A stretch of DNA of 64,000 nt. Origin: CATQHP01 sp965205595 (GTDB taxonomy: Bacteria; Acidobacteriota; Terriglobia; Bryobacterales; UBA6623). The notes under the pieces are model-generated. The model was not told where the DNA came from and did no database searches. It saw nothing but the letters and a program-made list of their open reading frames with translations. A program made the position numbers and the translations under genes. The DNA lies in contig CBDBHI010000014.1 of assembly GCA_965205595.1 (NCBI GenBank), positions 1 through 64,000 of the forward strand, read 5' to 3'. Of this stretch, positions 28,230-36,945 are shown piece after piece; within the stretch, counting starts at the first letter, position 1, and each line of letters opens with the position of its first letter.

Positions 28230-29129
28230 ATGCAAGAAACTGCTCAACAAGACGCCGCTTGGAAGTCGTGGGTCGGCTGGGGAGCGGCAGTGATCATGGC
28301 GTTCCTGTGGTTCACCGCCGGGCTTTGGAAGTTGAGCGATATTTCGGGCTGGCAGCTTAAACTTACCCAGCTGCTTGTTCCGGTCAAGTGGAGCTTGGCT
28401 GGAACGATGGTCGTCGCGATGTCGGAGGTTGGCGCCGGCGTGTTGCTGCTGCGCCCCGCCTGGCGTCGCTGGGGCGGTTATCTGTCGGCCCTGCTGCTAT
28501 TGGTTTTCATGGCCTATGTGGGGATCAACTACCAGACTCTCCAGGGCGAAGACTGTTCCTGCTTTCCGTGGCTGGAGCGTGCTGTTGGCCCGGCGTTTTT
28601 CTGGAGCGACGCCGCGATGTTAGCGATCGCCGCTCTGGCCGCGTACTTCGCCCCGAAACCGGCGGCGATGAAGGGCGCCGCGTTCGCGATGGCCGGTGTT
28701 GTCTTGCTGTCGGGCGTAATGCTTGCAGTCGACAGGCTTGGTCCGGCTCCGGGTGGAGATGTGCCGTCGACGATCACAGCGGACGGAGCCGAATACGGAC
28801 TGCTCGAGGGCAAAATATTTCTCTATTTCTTTAACCCAAGCTGCATGCATTGTCTCGATGCGGGTCAGACGATGTCGAAGTACGACTGGAACTCCGCATT
28901 TGTTGGGATTCCCACCCAAGACTTCGACTGGGGGCCGGGGTTCGTGGAAGATGCCGGACTTAGCAACGTGAAGCTATCACCGGACCTCAAACTTCTAAAG
29001 GAAACGTTTCCGTTTGAAGACGTGCCTTACGGGGCTGTGATCGAAGACGGTCGCATTCTCGAACGAATCATGTTCTGGGAAGAACCGGAGCTGGGTGAGA
29101 AGCTCCGCGAGCACGGTTTTATTAACTGA
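28230..29129 (+). CDS. DoxX/MauE-like membrane protein with thioredoxin-like domain
   Basis: This 299-residue protein joins two modules. The N-terminal half has four membrane helices (about residues 16-31, 56-74, 84-100 and 123-140) and the CSC pair (Cys109, Cys111 in EDCSCFPW) seen in MauE-type proteins. A fifth hydrophobic segment follows at 148-167. The C-terminal part looks periplasmic and thioredoxin-like, with FFNPSCMHCLDAG (Cys205, Cys208). The arrangement suggests transfer of electrons between membrane Cys and a periplasmic disulfide domain, or delivery of disulfides to a partner. This role is inferred. It is divergent from the oxidoreductase gene at 27080. Confidence 0.8.
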   Translation: MQETAQQDAAWKSWVGWGAAVIMAFLWFTAGLWKLSDISGWQLKLTQLLVPVKWSLAGTMVVAMSEVGAGVLLLRPAWRRWGGYLSALLLLVFMAYVGINYQTLQGEDCSCFPWLERAVGPAFFWSDAAMLAIAALAAYFAPKPAAMKGAAFAMAGVVLLSGVMLAVDRLGPAPGGDVPSTITADGAEYGLLEGKIFLYFFNPSCMHCLDAGQTMSKYDWNSAFVGIPTQDFDWGPGFVEDAGLSNVKLSPDLKLLKETFPFEDVPYGAVIEDGRILERIMFWEEPELGEKLREHGFIN

Positions 29130-29160
29130 TCGCTCCGCCGTTTCAGTTCGCTAGAATTTC

Positions 29161-29757
29161 GTGGTGGCCCTTCCCTCTATCATCCCTTGCAAGGTCAGTG
29201 ATGAGTCCGCCGGCTATGTCAATATGGTCGCGGTGAACCGAGTCGACCTTCCCGCGGAAACCTTGGTTGGCAAGATTCTCGCGGTTACCGGCAAGGACGT
29301 CGCGCGGATCGCAAAAATACTGGCGCGTGGTTCGTTGGTCAGCGATGATTCGCGATTTCGCTGGGTTGGCCTGGAGGCCACGGGAGGCGAGATCGCGGAT
29401 TTTCTAAACACATTCCCCGACGACGATCCCAGCCAGGCGTTCGACCCGTTGAAGTGTCTTCGAATCGAATTCCAGAGCCCTCGCGGAATGATCGAGATCA
29501 CCCGCGAGGTCGGACGTGAGAGGCGCGCCCTTAAGCGAAAAAACTTCTGGGATGAGGCGATACCGCTTCTGGCCACGGCGGCCGCGCGTTATGATCGCTA
29601 CTCGTATTCGGATGCCTGTGACGTGTTCGTGGCCGATCTTTCTAGAGAGACGATCGATGCGCTTCGGGATCGCGCGAACTTGATTCGCTTCTCGAGCATC
29701 GAGGCTCAAATCCACAATATGAGTAGTCACAAAGTCGTGTTCTATCAGGCCCGCTAA
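29161..29757 (+). CDS. Conserved-looking hypothetical protein
   Basis: I do not recognise this 198-residue protein. It starts with GTG at 29161, 31 bases after the DoxX-like gene. It is soluble, without signal peptide or membrane segment. It has a folded, balanced composition with segments such as GKDVARIAKILARGSLVSDD, RFRWVGLEA and REVGRERRALKRKNFWDEA, a basic helix that could bind nucleic acid. Short spacing to both neighbours (the SDR gene follows 26 bases later) suggests one transcript. The function is unknown. Confidence 0.65.
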   Translation: MVALPSIIPCKVSDESAGYVNMVAVNRVDLPAETLVGKILAVTGKDVARIAKILARGSLVSDDSRFRWVGLEATGGEIADFLNTFPDDDPSQAFDPLKCLRIEFQSPRGMIEITREVGRERRALKRKNFWDEAIPLLATAAARYDRYSYSDACDVFVADLSRETIDALRDRANLIRFSSIEAQIHNMSSHKVVFYQAR

Positions 29758-29783
29758 AGCACCGTGCCGCCGATGCCCGCGCT

Positions 29784-30623
29784 TTGAACTTCGACGACCT
29801 CGTCGGGAAGACTGTCGTCATCACCGGTGGAGCGGGGGTTCTTTGTCGCTCGTTCGCTGACGCCTTCTGCGGCGCTGGGTCGCAGGTCGCGCTGCTCGAC
29901 ATCAACGGCGATTCCGCTCGCACGCGCGCCTCCGAGCTATCTGAATCGTGGCGCGTGAAAGCGTTAGGTGTTGACTGCGACGTTTTATCCGAAGACTCAC
30001 TCAACTCCGCGCTCGAAGAAATCCACGCAGGTCTTGGGCCAGTCGACGTTCTTATCGACGGGGCGGGCGGAAACGTCGCCGCCGCGACGACCGCAGTCGA
30101 CCAATTAATGCCGAGCGACGCCGGAAACGCTGGTGATTCGTTCTGCGGTTTGGACGCTTCAGCTTTTAGCAAGGCCTTCGACCTAAACCTGATGGGTACG
30201 GTATTGTCATGCCAAAAGCTCACACCAGACATGCACCGCCGGGGCGCAGGCTCGATCATCAACATCTCGTCGATGAACGCGTTCAAGCCGCTGACGCGCA
30301 TCCCCGCCTATTCCGCGGCGAAGGCGGCTGTCAGCAACTTTACCGAATGGTTGGCGGTTCATCTGGCGCCAGTCGGGATACGCGTTAACGCCATTGCGCC
30401 AGGGTTCTTTCTGACGGAGCAGCTCAAGTACCTAGCGTTCGATGCGGCGGGCGATCTTACGCCGCGCTATCAGAAGGTGCTAGCGAAAACGCCGATGGCG
30501 CGGTTAGGTGAACCACACGAGCTACGAGGCACGGCGCTGTTCCTGGCGTCAGAGCTGTCTAGTTTTATTACAGGCACTGTCATCCCTGTCGACGGCGGCT
30601 TTAACGCAAGCTCCGGCGTATAG
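29784..30623 (+). CDS. Short-chain dehydrogenase/reductase, D-mannonate oxidoreductase-like
   Basis: This 279-residue SDR has the cofactor motif TVVITGGAGVLCRSFADAF, the NAG-like DGAGGN, catalytic Ser in INISSMNAF and the YSAAK dyad (Tyr and Lys). The inserted loop around DQLMPSDAGNAGDSFCGLD resembles SDR-type D-mannonate oxidoreductases, which reduce fructuronate or oxidise mannonate in uronate metabolism. The ending SSFITGTVIPVDGGFNAS is typical. The start is TTG at 29784. The neighbouring MocA-type gene at 30696 fits a role in sugar-acid use. Confidence 0.83.
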   Translation: MNFDDLVGKTVVITGGAGVLCRSFADAFCGAGSQVALLDINGDSARTRASELSESWRVKALGVDCDVLSEDSLNSALEEIHAGLGPVDVLIDGAGGNVAAATTAVDQLMPSDAGNAGDSFCGLDASAFSKAFDLNLMGTVLSCQKLTPDMHRRGAGSIINISSMNAFKPLTRIPAYSAAKAAVSNFTEWLAVHLAPVGIRVNAIAPGFFLTEQLKYLAFDAAGDLTPRYQKVLAKTPMARLGEPHELRGTALFLASELSSFITGTVIPVDGGFNASSGV

Positions 30624-30695
30624 CTCAAGACCGCTCAACTATCGGCGTTTTGTGGCTCCGTTTCGGCTAAGATAAACAGCGGAGGACCTGTATCG

Positions 30696-31988
30696 ATGGA
30701 ACGTAGAACCTTTGTGAAGACCACGGCCGCAGCCGCCGCTGCGCCGGCCGCCTCATTTGCCGCTGCCGGTCGCGTGCTCGGAGCTAACGACCGCATCCGC
30801 GTCGCGGTGCTGGGCGTGAATGGCCGAGGCCAAAGCCACATGAACGGCCTACAGCCGCTTGAGAACGTCGAAGTCACAACGTTCGTCGACCCTGATCTGG
30901 AGATCGCCGCTAAGCGCGCGGGTGAGTTTGAAACGAAACATGGCCACAAGCCTAAGATCGTCCAAGATCTTCGTAGGGTTCTAGACGCCAAGGATATTGA
31001 CGTCGTTACCGTCGCGACGCCGAATCATTGGCACACGCTGGCAGCCATTTGGGCTTGTCAAGCCGGCAAAGACGTCTACGTCGAGAAGCCCGCGACGCAC
31101 GTTTACAACGAAGGTCTGAGCTTGGTCGCCGCCGCTCGCAAATACAACCGCATCGTGCAGCACGGCGTGCAGCTTCGCAGCTCCGAAGCAATTCGTGAGG
31201 CGGTCCAAAAACTTCGCGACGGCGCAATCGGCGACGTCTACATGGGCCGCGTAAACATCTTCAAGTGGCGCGATGCTCTTGAGGCTGCGCCTGATGAAAA
31301 CCCCCCGAAGGATCTCGACTACAATCTGTGGGTCGGTCCCGGAAAGTGGCGTCCGTATTCAAAACGCCACGTCCATTACAACTGGCACTGGACGTGGGAT
31401 TTTGGCAATGGCGAAATCGGAAACCAGGGAATCCACGAGACCGACATGCTGCAGTGGGGCCTCGGCGTCACGCTACCGACGCGGATTTCCTCGATGGGCG
31501 GAAAGTATCTCTGGCAGGACCACCGCGAGACGCCCGAGGCGCTGAGCACGACAATGGAATTCGGCAACGAGAATAAGCTTGCGGAAGTTTCGGTGCGTTT
31601 CTGGCACTCGAATCACGAGACTGGCTCGGCCAACGGCAATCTCTTCTACGGTTCCGACGGCTACATGGCGATCTCCGGTTACACAAAGTGGGAGATATTC
31701 CGCGGCCGCAAGCCCAAGCTCGTCGATAGTGGCGAGGCTCCGACGCGCCACTTCGAAAACTTCATCAAGGCGGTCCGCAGCCGCAAGACTGAAGATCAGA
31801 ACGGCCCCGTGGAGACCGCGCACTATGCAGCCGGGCTGGCACATCTGGGCAACATCGCCTTCCAGCGCGGCAAGGTGCTAGATTTCGACCCGCGTGCTCA
31901 GCAGTTCACGAACGACAAGCGCGCAAACGAGATGCTGACTAAGACTTACCGCAAGGGCTTTGAGGTGCCGTCGCCCGACAACGTCTAG
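30696..31988 (+). CDS. Gfo/Idh/MocA family oxidoreductase with Tat-like leader
   Basis: This 430-residue exported oxidoreductase starts with a twin-arginine leader (MERRTFVKTT followed by an Ala-rich core). The Rossmann start is IRVAVLGVNGRGQSHM, and the catalytic Lys lies in DVYVEKPATHV. The barrel has NWHWTWDFGNGEIGNQG and the HETDMLQW segment with the active-site His. Many acidobacteria and planctomycetes carry several such enzymes for periplasmic sugar oxidation; the substrate is unknown. A GGAGG ribosome site lies about 8 bases before the ATG. The gene is intact, unlike its paralogue at 6632. Confidence 0.9.
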   Translation: MERRTFVKTTAAAAAAPAASFAAAGRVLGANDRIRVAVLGVNGRGQSHMNGLQPLENVEVTTFVDPDLEIAAKRAGEFETKHGHKPKIVQDLRRVLDAKDIDVVTVATPNHWHTLAAIWACQAGKDVYVEKPATHVYNEGLSLVAAARKYNRIVQHGVQLRSSEAIREAVQKLRDGAIGDVYMGRVNIFKWRDALEAAPDENPPKDLDYNLWVGPGKWRPYSKRHVHYNWHWTWDFGNGEIGNQGIHETDMLQWGLGVTLPTRISSMGGKYLWQDHRETPEALSTTMEFGNENKLAEVSVRFWHSNHETGSANGNLFYGSDGYMAISGYTKWEIFRGRKPKLVDSGEAPTRHFENFIKAVRSRKTEDQNGPVETAHYAAGLAHLGNIAFQRGKVLDFDPRAQQFTNDKRANEMLTKTYRKGFEVPSPDNV

Positions 31989-32030
31989 CGGCCACTAATA
32001 CACGAGGGCGGAGCCCTGTTCTGAGGATCT

Positions 32031-32064
32031 AATTTAGCTCACGGCTGAAACCGTGAGCTAAATT
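32031..32064. repeat. 14-bp perfect inverted repeat (hairpin)
   Basis: AATTTAGCTCACGG (32031-32044) and CCGTGAGCTAAATT (32051-32064) pair perfectly around the loop CTGAAA. It lies 43 bases after the MocA-type gene and downstream of the MerR gene on the other strand, so it could terminate both. The ACGGCTGAAACCGT core resembles REP-like intergenic palindromes found in several environmental phyla, which is an inference. Confidence 0.7.
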
Positions 32065-32225
32065 TGCTTTCGTCCGATCTCAGGTACCTGACTCGTAGAT
32101 TGATGTCAATCTTCACATCGTTTTCAGCAAGAAGAACGACGCGCCGCTGATCGATTCGCTTCCTCGCAGAAACGCGTTAGCCTGCATCGTTTGCCACGTG
32201 GCGAACGAAATGCGGAAAAGATTTT

Positions 32226-32753
32226 CTACGACGCCTTGCGCGCACGAACCGGCGCCGCGGTCTTCGTTTCGCGCGTGACGGGCTTGCGGAGCCCTGTCCG
32301 TGCGTTGAGCCGAGCAACCTGGTCAGAGACGCAGACCGAGATGATCGGCTGGTTGGACTGCTTCAAAATATTGACGATGCCTCGATCGGAATCTTCGAGG
32401 AACACGCTATCGCCGTCGGTCAATAAGTGCAGCTCAGAACCATTTTTCCGCGGAGCGAAGAACGCCTCACCGTGCTCTTTTTGCACGTGCGCTAGAACCT
32501 TGCGAATTTTCTGCAGCGAGATTCCTTTGCGGCGTAGCTCGGTGATCAATGCGATCTCGACAACTTCACTCATGCGGTAGAGGCGTCGGTGTCCTTTTTG
32601 CATCGGTGTGACGACGCCTTGTTCGTCCCACCACTGAAGCTGGCGCAAACTCACTCCGGTAATGGTTGCGACTTCAAGGCTGCTGAATGCTGGCGGAGTT
32701 GCGGGGATCTTCGCTGCGCTGTTATTTGTCACTGGCTTAATTCTTGTTGACAC
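32226..32753 (-). CDS. MerR family transcriptional regulator
   Basis: This 175-residue DNA-binding protein has a MerR-type winged helix near the N terminus (residues about 23-90), including VATITGVSLRQLQWWDEQGVV and HRRLYRMSEVVEIALITEL. The C-terminal part lacks the metal-binding Cys and the usual long effector domain. It instead holds a short GSELHLLTDGDSVFLED region and a basic tail. The start is GTG at 32753. It is downstream of the ThiS-like gene on the same strand with 93 bases between. The target is unknown. Confidence 0.87.
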   Translation of the reverse strand: MSTRIKPVTNNSAAKIPATPPAFSSLEVATITGVSLRQLQWWDEQGVVTPMQKGHRRLYRMSEVVEIALITELRRKGISLQKIRKVLAHVQKEHGEAFFAPRKNGSELHLLTDGDSVFLEDSDRGIVNILKQSNQPIISVCVSDQVARLNARTGLRKPVTRETKTAAPVRARKAS

Positions 32754-32846
32754 TACGAATGAACGATCTATGAAATCGCGGCCTATGCCGACCCTGGTAA
32801 TTCTACGACATCTTTGACGATCGCGGAAGAGAAAAATAATTTCTCT

Positions 32847-33086
32847 TTAGCCGCCGCCAACAAAATGAACTATCTCGATTGTATCGCCTTCCGCGAGCAC
32901 GGTCGCGAGCCAGTCAGATCGCCTCACGATGTCGCGGTTGCGCTCGATCGCCACGGCATCGAGATCGAGGTCGAGTTCAAGAATCAAGGCTTCGATCGTG
33001 CTGCCGGCGGCGACAGAGCGCGAGGCACCGTTGACGGCGATGATGAAGCTGGTAGCATTCGGCGGAGCCGCAGTTTCGAGAGGCAC
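32847..33086 (-). CDS. thiS: ThiS/MoaD-like sulfur carrier protein
   Basis: This small protein has the ubiquitin-like fold of sulfur carriers and ends in GGG, where the terminal glycines are thiocarboxylated. The core runs from FIIAVNGASRSVAAGST through LDAVAIERNRDIVRR to EGDTIEIVHFVGGG, the classic ThiS ending. ThiS supplies sulfur for the thiazole of thiamine. The GTG at 33086 gives 79 residues. A longer open frame to 33236 exists, but its extra part does not look like ThiS. Other thi genes are not in the window, so the pathway role is inferred from the family. Confidence 0.78.
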   Translation of the reverse strand: MPLETAAPPNATSFIIAVNGASRSVAAGSTIEALILELDLDLDAVAIERNRDIVRRSDWLATVLAEGDTIEIVHFVGGG

Positions 33087-33553
33087 AAAGACATTATAGA
33101 GAACGGCGGCGAGGGTTCCCTTTGACTGGATTTCCAGAATACTGGTCGAGGCTGTTCGAGTTTTCCGACAAGGGCCGCTAATGTCGTAAAGCGCTACAAT
33201 GAGAGTCACGGTAGGTGGTCTGGATTTCACACGCATTGTCTCGCAGAGTCGCCCGCCGCTCCCAATTGTTTAAGAGTCTTTACCGCGTCGCATCGCTGAC
33301 TGATCTTTGTCTCTGAGCTACAGCTTGTATCGCTGCAGACGATAAGGACCGTAGGGAGATTGACAGCCGTTAGTGGTGACAGGTGACGCTCGACCAGGAC
33401 GCTATCGCAAGGACGCGGACGTTTTTTGAGTTTTTTAAGGAGTCGCTCGAAACACGGACGGAGCCCTCGGGAAGACTTGACGAATCGTTACGACGAGGCG
33501 ATATCAGGCCGACCTTCTGGAATCAACCGCAGCCCGACCATTAGTCGTACATC
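33087..33553. other. Divergent intergenic region upstream of nqrA
   Basis: This 467-base region lies between the divergent thiS-like gene and the nqr operon and should hold both promoters. It contains a direct repeat GGTGAC at 33375-33380 and 33382-33387, and two T runs at 33422-33427 and 33431-33436. No clear promoter pair, riboswitch or small gene was recognised. Confidence 0.4.
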
Positions 33554-34927
33554 ATGGGGCTTCATAAAATCAGCAAGGGACTAGACCTGCCGATCACGGG
33601 CGCGCCCCAGCAAACGATCGACTCGACGGCCGCGCCCAGCCACGTCGCGCTTTTGGCGGAAGACTACGTCGGCATGAAGCCAACGATGCGGGTCTCCGTC
33701 GGCGATGACGTGCGACGCGGCCAGGTGCTGTTCGAAGACAAGAAATCGCCGGAGGTCGTCTATACAGCGCCGGCTGGTGGCCAGATCTCGGCGATCAACC
33801 GTGGCGCTCGCCGCGCGCTGCAATCGGTGGTTATTCAACTCGACCAAAGCGAGCTTGCCGGCGGACGCGACAGCGTCTCGTTCGACGCCTACAGCGGCAG
33901 ACATCCTACAGAGTTGCCGGCCGACGATGTTCGGAAGCTACTCGTCGAGTCTGGACTTTGGACCGCCCTGCGCGTTCGGCCGTTCGGAAAGGTGCCGGCA
34001 ATCGACGCCAAGGCCCATTCAATATTTGTCACCGCAACTGACACAAACCCGCTGGCCCCCTCTGTTGATGCTGTCATAAGCGGCCGCGAAGATCACTTCG
34101 CGCGTGGATTGGCGGCGATCGGCAAGGTAGCCGACGGTGCAACCGTGTTCGTTTGCAAAGCTGCCGGCAGCGCCGTCAGCGTTCCTTCAAGCGGTGGCTT
34201 CAGCGAACAGACATTTAGCGGGCCCCACCCCAGCGGCACCGCCGGCCTACACATTCACTTGCTCGATCCGGTAGATCTCCACAAACAGGTCTGGCATCTC
34301 GATTACCAAGACGCCATCGCGATCGGCAAGTTGTTTGGCAACGGCGTGCTCGACGTTGAGCGCATTATTTCGCTTGCCGGCCCGGCTGTCGAACGGTCGC
34401 GCCTGCTACGGACGCGGCTAGGCGCCTCTACCGCTTCGCTCACCGAGCGCGAACTCAACACCGGAGAAACACGCCTCATATCTGGCTCGGTGCTTTCCGG
34501 CCGAGCCGCCTCGGGAAGTGTATTTGGCTACCTTGGCCGCTACCACTCTCAAATTTCCGTGCTGGCCGAGGTGCGCAACCGAGACTTTCTAGGCTGGTTG
34601 TCGCTCGGCAGCAATACCTACTCGATGGTCAACGTTTTTCTCTCGAAATTGATGCCGGGCAAGAAGTTCAGCTTCACAACGACGTCGAACGGTTCTGACC
34701 GCGCGATGGTCCCCATCGGCATGTACGAGAAGGTGATGCCGATCGATATCCTGCCGACATTCTTGCTACGGGCGTTACTCGTTGGAGATGCGGAACGAGC
34801 GCAGGAACTCGGCGTGCTTGAACTTTGCGAAGAAGATGTCGCTCTGTGCTCGTTCGTCTCGCCGGGCAAGGCGGACTACGGGCGGTTGCTGCGTAATGTT
34901 CTGGCCCAGATCGAGAAGGAAGGCTAA
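33554..34927 (+). CDS. nqrA: Na+-translocating NADH:quinone reductase subunit A
   Basis: NqrA is the peripheral cytoplasmic subunit of the Na+-pumping NADH:ubiquinone oxidoreductase and contributes to the quinone site. The 457-residue protein matches the family from its start (HKISKGLDLPITGAPQQTID) through VALLAEDYVGMKPTM, GHPSG-like HPSGTAGLHIH and GKKFSFTTTSNGSDRAMVPIG near the C terminus. It opens the operon nqrA-B-C-D-E-F-apbE-nqrM. Confidence 0.96.
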   Translation: MGLHKISKGLDLPITGAPQQTIDSTAAPSHVALLAEDYVGMKPTMRVSVGDDVRRGQVLFEDKKSPEVVYTAPAGGQISAINRGARRALQSVVIQLDQSELAGGRDSVSFDAYSGRHPTELPADDVRKLLVESGLWTALRVRPFGKVPAIDAKAHSIFVTATDTNPLAPSVDAVISGREDHFARGLAAIGKVADGATVFVCKAAGSAVSVPSSGGFSEQTFSGPHPSGTAGLHIHLLDPVDLHKQVWHLDYQDAIAIGKLFGNGVLDVERIISLAGPAVERSRLLRTRLGASTASLTERELNTGETRLISGSVLSGRAASGSVFGYLGRYHSQISVLAEVRNRDFLGWLSLGSNTYSMVNVFLSKLMPGKKFSFTTTSNGSDRAMVPIGMYEKVMPIDILPTFLLRALLVGDAERAQELGVLELCEEDVALCSFVSPGKADYGRLLRNVLAQIEKEG

Positions 34928-34968
34928 CTTGAAATTTAGCCGGATTTGTTTTACGAACTCGCAATCAT

Positions 34969-36185
34969 ATGCGTAAATTTCTTGATTCAGTAGGCAAGAA
35001 GTTCGAAGAAGCGGACCGCTAGAAAAGCTGTTTCCGCTGTATGAAGCCGTGGACACGTTTCTATATACGCCCGGCTCGACGACCCGCGGCGCATCGCACG
35101 TTCGCGACGGGCTCGACCTCAAGCGCATGATGATGACAGTTGTTGTTGCGCTGCTGCCATGCGTTCTCATGGCGATGTACAACACCGGATTCCAGGCGCA
35201 CCTGGCGATCTCGAACGGTGCCTTGCCACTCGACACCTGGCAGACGGGCGCAATGAAGGCGCTTGGCTTTGGGGCTTTTGACGCCGCTGATCTGATTTCG
35301 TGCGTGATCCACGGCGCGCTTTACTACCTGCCTGTGTTGCTGATGACCTTTATGGTCGGCGGCAATTGCGAGGCGCTATTCTCGATCGTCCGCCGGCATG
35401 AAATCAACGAAGGCTTTCTGGTCACGGGGATGCTGTTCCCGCTTATACTGCCGCCGACGATCCCGCTTTGGCAGGTGGCGCTTGGCATAGCGTTCGGCGT
35501 GATCATCGGCAAGGAAATTTTTGGCGGCACGGGAATGAATATTCTCAATCCCGCGCTGACATCGCGAGCGTTTTTGTTCTTTGCCTACCCGGCGCAGATT
35601 TCCGGCGACGCGGTTTGGATCGCAGCCGACACCTCGGTCGACGGCTCGAGCGGCGCGACCTGGCTGGCTAACGCCGCCGTGAGCGGCTCCGCGGCGCTGG
35701 TCTCGAGCACCGTCACTTGGTGGGACGCGTTCCTCGGATTCATCCCAGGCTCGATGGGAGAAACTTCCACGCTTGCTTGCCTGATAGGGGCGGCGATCCT
35801 GATCGCCTCAGGCATCGGATCTTGGCGCATCATGCTGGGCGTTGTCGCCGGATCGTTCCTGATGGTTCAGGCGTTAAACGCCGCCGGCTCGACGACCAAC
35901 CCGCTGATGAACGTTCCTTTCGAGTGGCATATCGTTCTGGGCGGTTGGGCATTCGGACTGGTCTTCATGGCGACCGACCCGGTATCGGCGGCCCACACCA
36001 ATACCGGCCGCTATATCTATGGATTTTTGATCGGGGTTCTAGCGATCCTGATCCGCGTGATCAACCCGGCTTTCCCCGAAGGCATGATGCTCGCAATCTT
36101 ATTCATGAACCTATTTGCGGCGTTCATCGATCATTTCGTGGTGCAAGCCAACATCAAGCGCAGGAAGGCACGCTATGCAGCATAA
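34969..36185 (+). CDS. nqrB: Na+-NQR subunit B, frameshifted near the start
   Basis: NqrB is the main membrane subunit. It carries a covalently bound FMN and riboflavin and takes part in Na+ transport. The conserved N terminus MRKFLDSVGKKFEE starts at 34969, then the frame breaks near 35012. One missing G there restores EEGGPLEKLFPLYEAVDTFLYTPG. The corrected protein is about 405 residues, normal for NqrB. The FMN-carrying Thr lies in DGSSGATWLA (about residue 231). About ten membrane helices are visible. If the break were real, translation could begin only at GTG 35049, losing 27 residues. Confidence 0.92.
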
Positions 36186-36945
36186 CGCCGTCTACACTGT
36201 CCTTTTCGCGGCTGCCGTCTGCGTTGTCTGCGCGGTTTTAGTTTCGACTTCCGCTGTTTCATTAAGCGAGCGTCAAGAACTCAACGCGCTGCTCGATAAA
36301 CAGAAGAACGTTCTCTACGCGGCGGGTCTGGCGCAGCAGGGTGAAACCCTCACTCCCGAGGATATTCTCAAGCGCTTTGAGAACGTCAAGGCGGTAGTCG
36401 TCGATCTCGAAAAAGGCGAGGAAACCGACATTGATCCAACGACGTTCGATCAGGCCGACGCGGCCTCCGATCCGGCGACCAGTCGCGAGGCTCCCTCGAA
36501 CCGTTCGGCGATCAAGCGCGTTCCCAATCATGCTCTGGTCTATCACGTGATCGAGAACGGTGAGACGACCATGTGCGTCATACCCATCGAAGGCTACGGT
36601 CTATGGTCGACGCTGTATGGCTTCTTGGCGATCGGCCGCGATGGCAGCACAGTCAAGGGTTTGACCTTCTACCAGCACAAAGAGACGCCGGGTTTGGGTG
36701 GCGAAGTGGACAACCCCAAGTGGAAATCGTTGTGGCCCGGCCGCATGGCGTACGACGACGCGGGCAAACCAGCGATTCGAGTAATAAAAGCCAACGCGGG
36801 GAGCCCCGAGGCCGCTCCGCACCAGGTTGACGGGCTGACCGGCGCAACGATCACCAGTAACGGCGTCAGCATGATGCTGGAATTTTGGTTCGGCGAGGCC
36901 GGATTTCTAAAATACCTTCAGAAGTTTCGAGAGGGGCAGGCCTGA
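36175..36945 (+). CDS. nqrC: Na+-NQR subunit C
   Basis: NqrC has one N-terminal membrane anchor (about residues 5-27) and a periplasmic FMN domain. FMN is attached through phosphate to Thr225 in DGLTGATITSNG, the typical flavinylation motif recognised by ApbE. HKETPGLGGEVDNPKW is also conserved. The ATG at 36175 overlaps the nqrB stop by 11 bases and gives 256 residues, as expected. An insertion rich in Asp, Ala and Ser (about 90-112) precedes the FMN domain. Its TGA shares one base with the ATG of nqrD. Confidence 0.95.
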   Translation: MQHNAVYTVLFAAAVCVVCAVLVSTSAVSLSERQELNALLDKQKNVLYAAGLAQQGETLTPEDILKRFENVKAVVVDLEKGEETDIDPTTFDQADAASDPATSREAPSNRSAIKRVPNHALVYHVIENGETTMCVIPIEGYGLWSTLYGFLAIGRDGSTVKGLTFYQHKETPGLGGEVDNPKWKSLWPGRMAYDDAGKPAIRVIKANAGSPEAAPHQVDGLTGATITSNGVSMMLEFWFGEAGFLKYLQKFREGQA

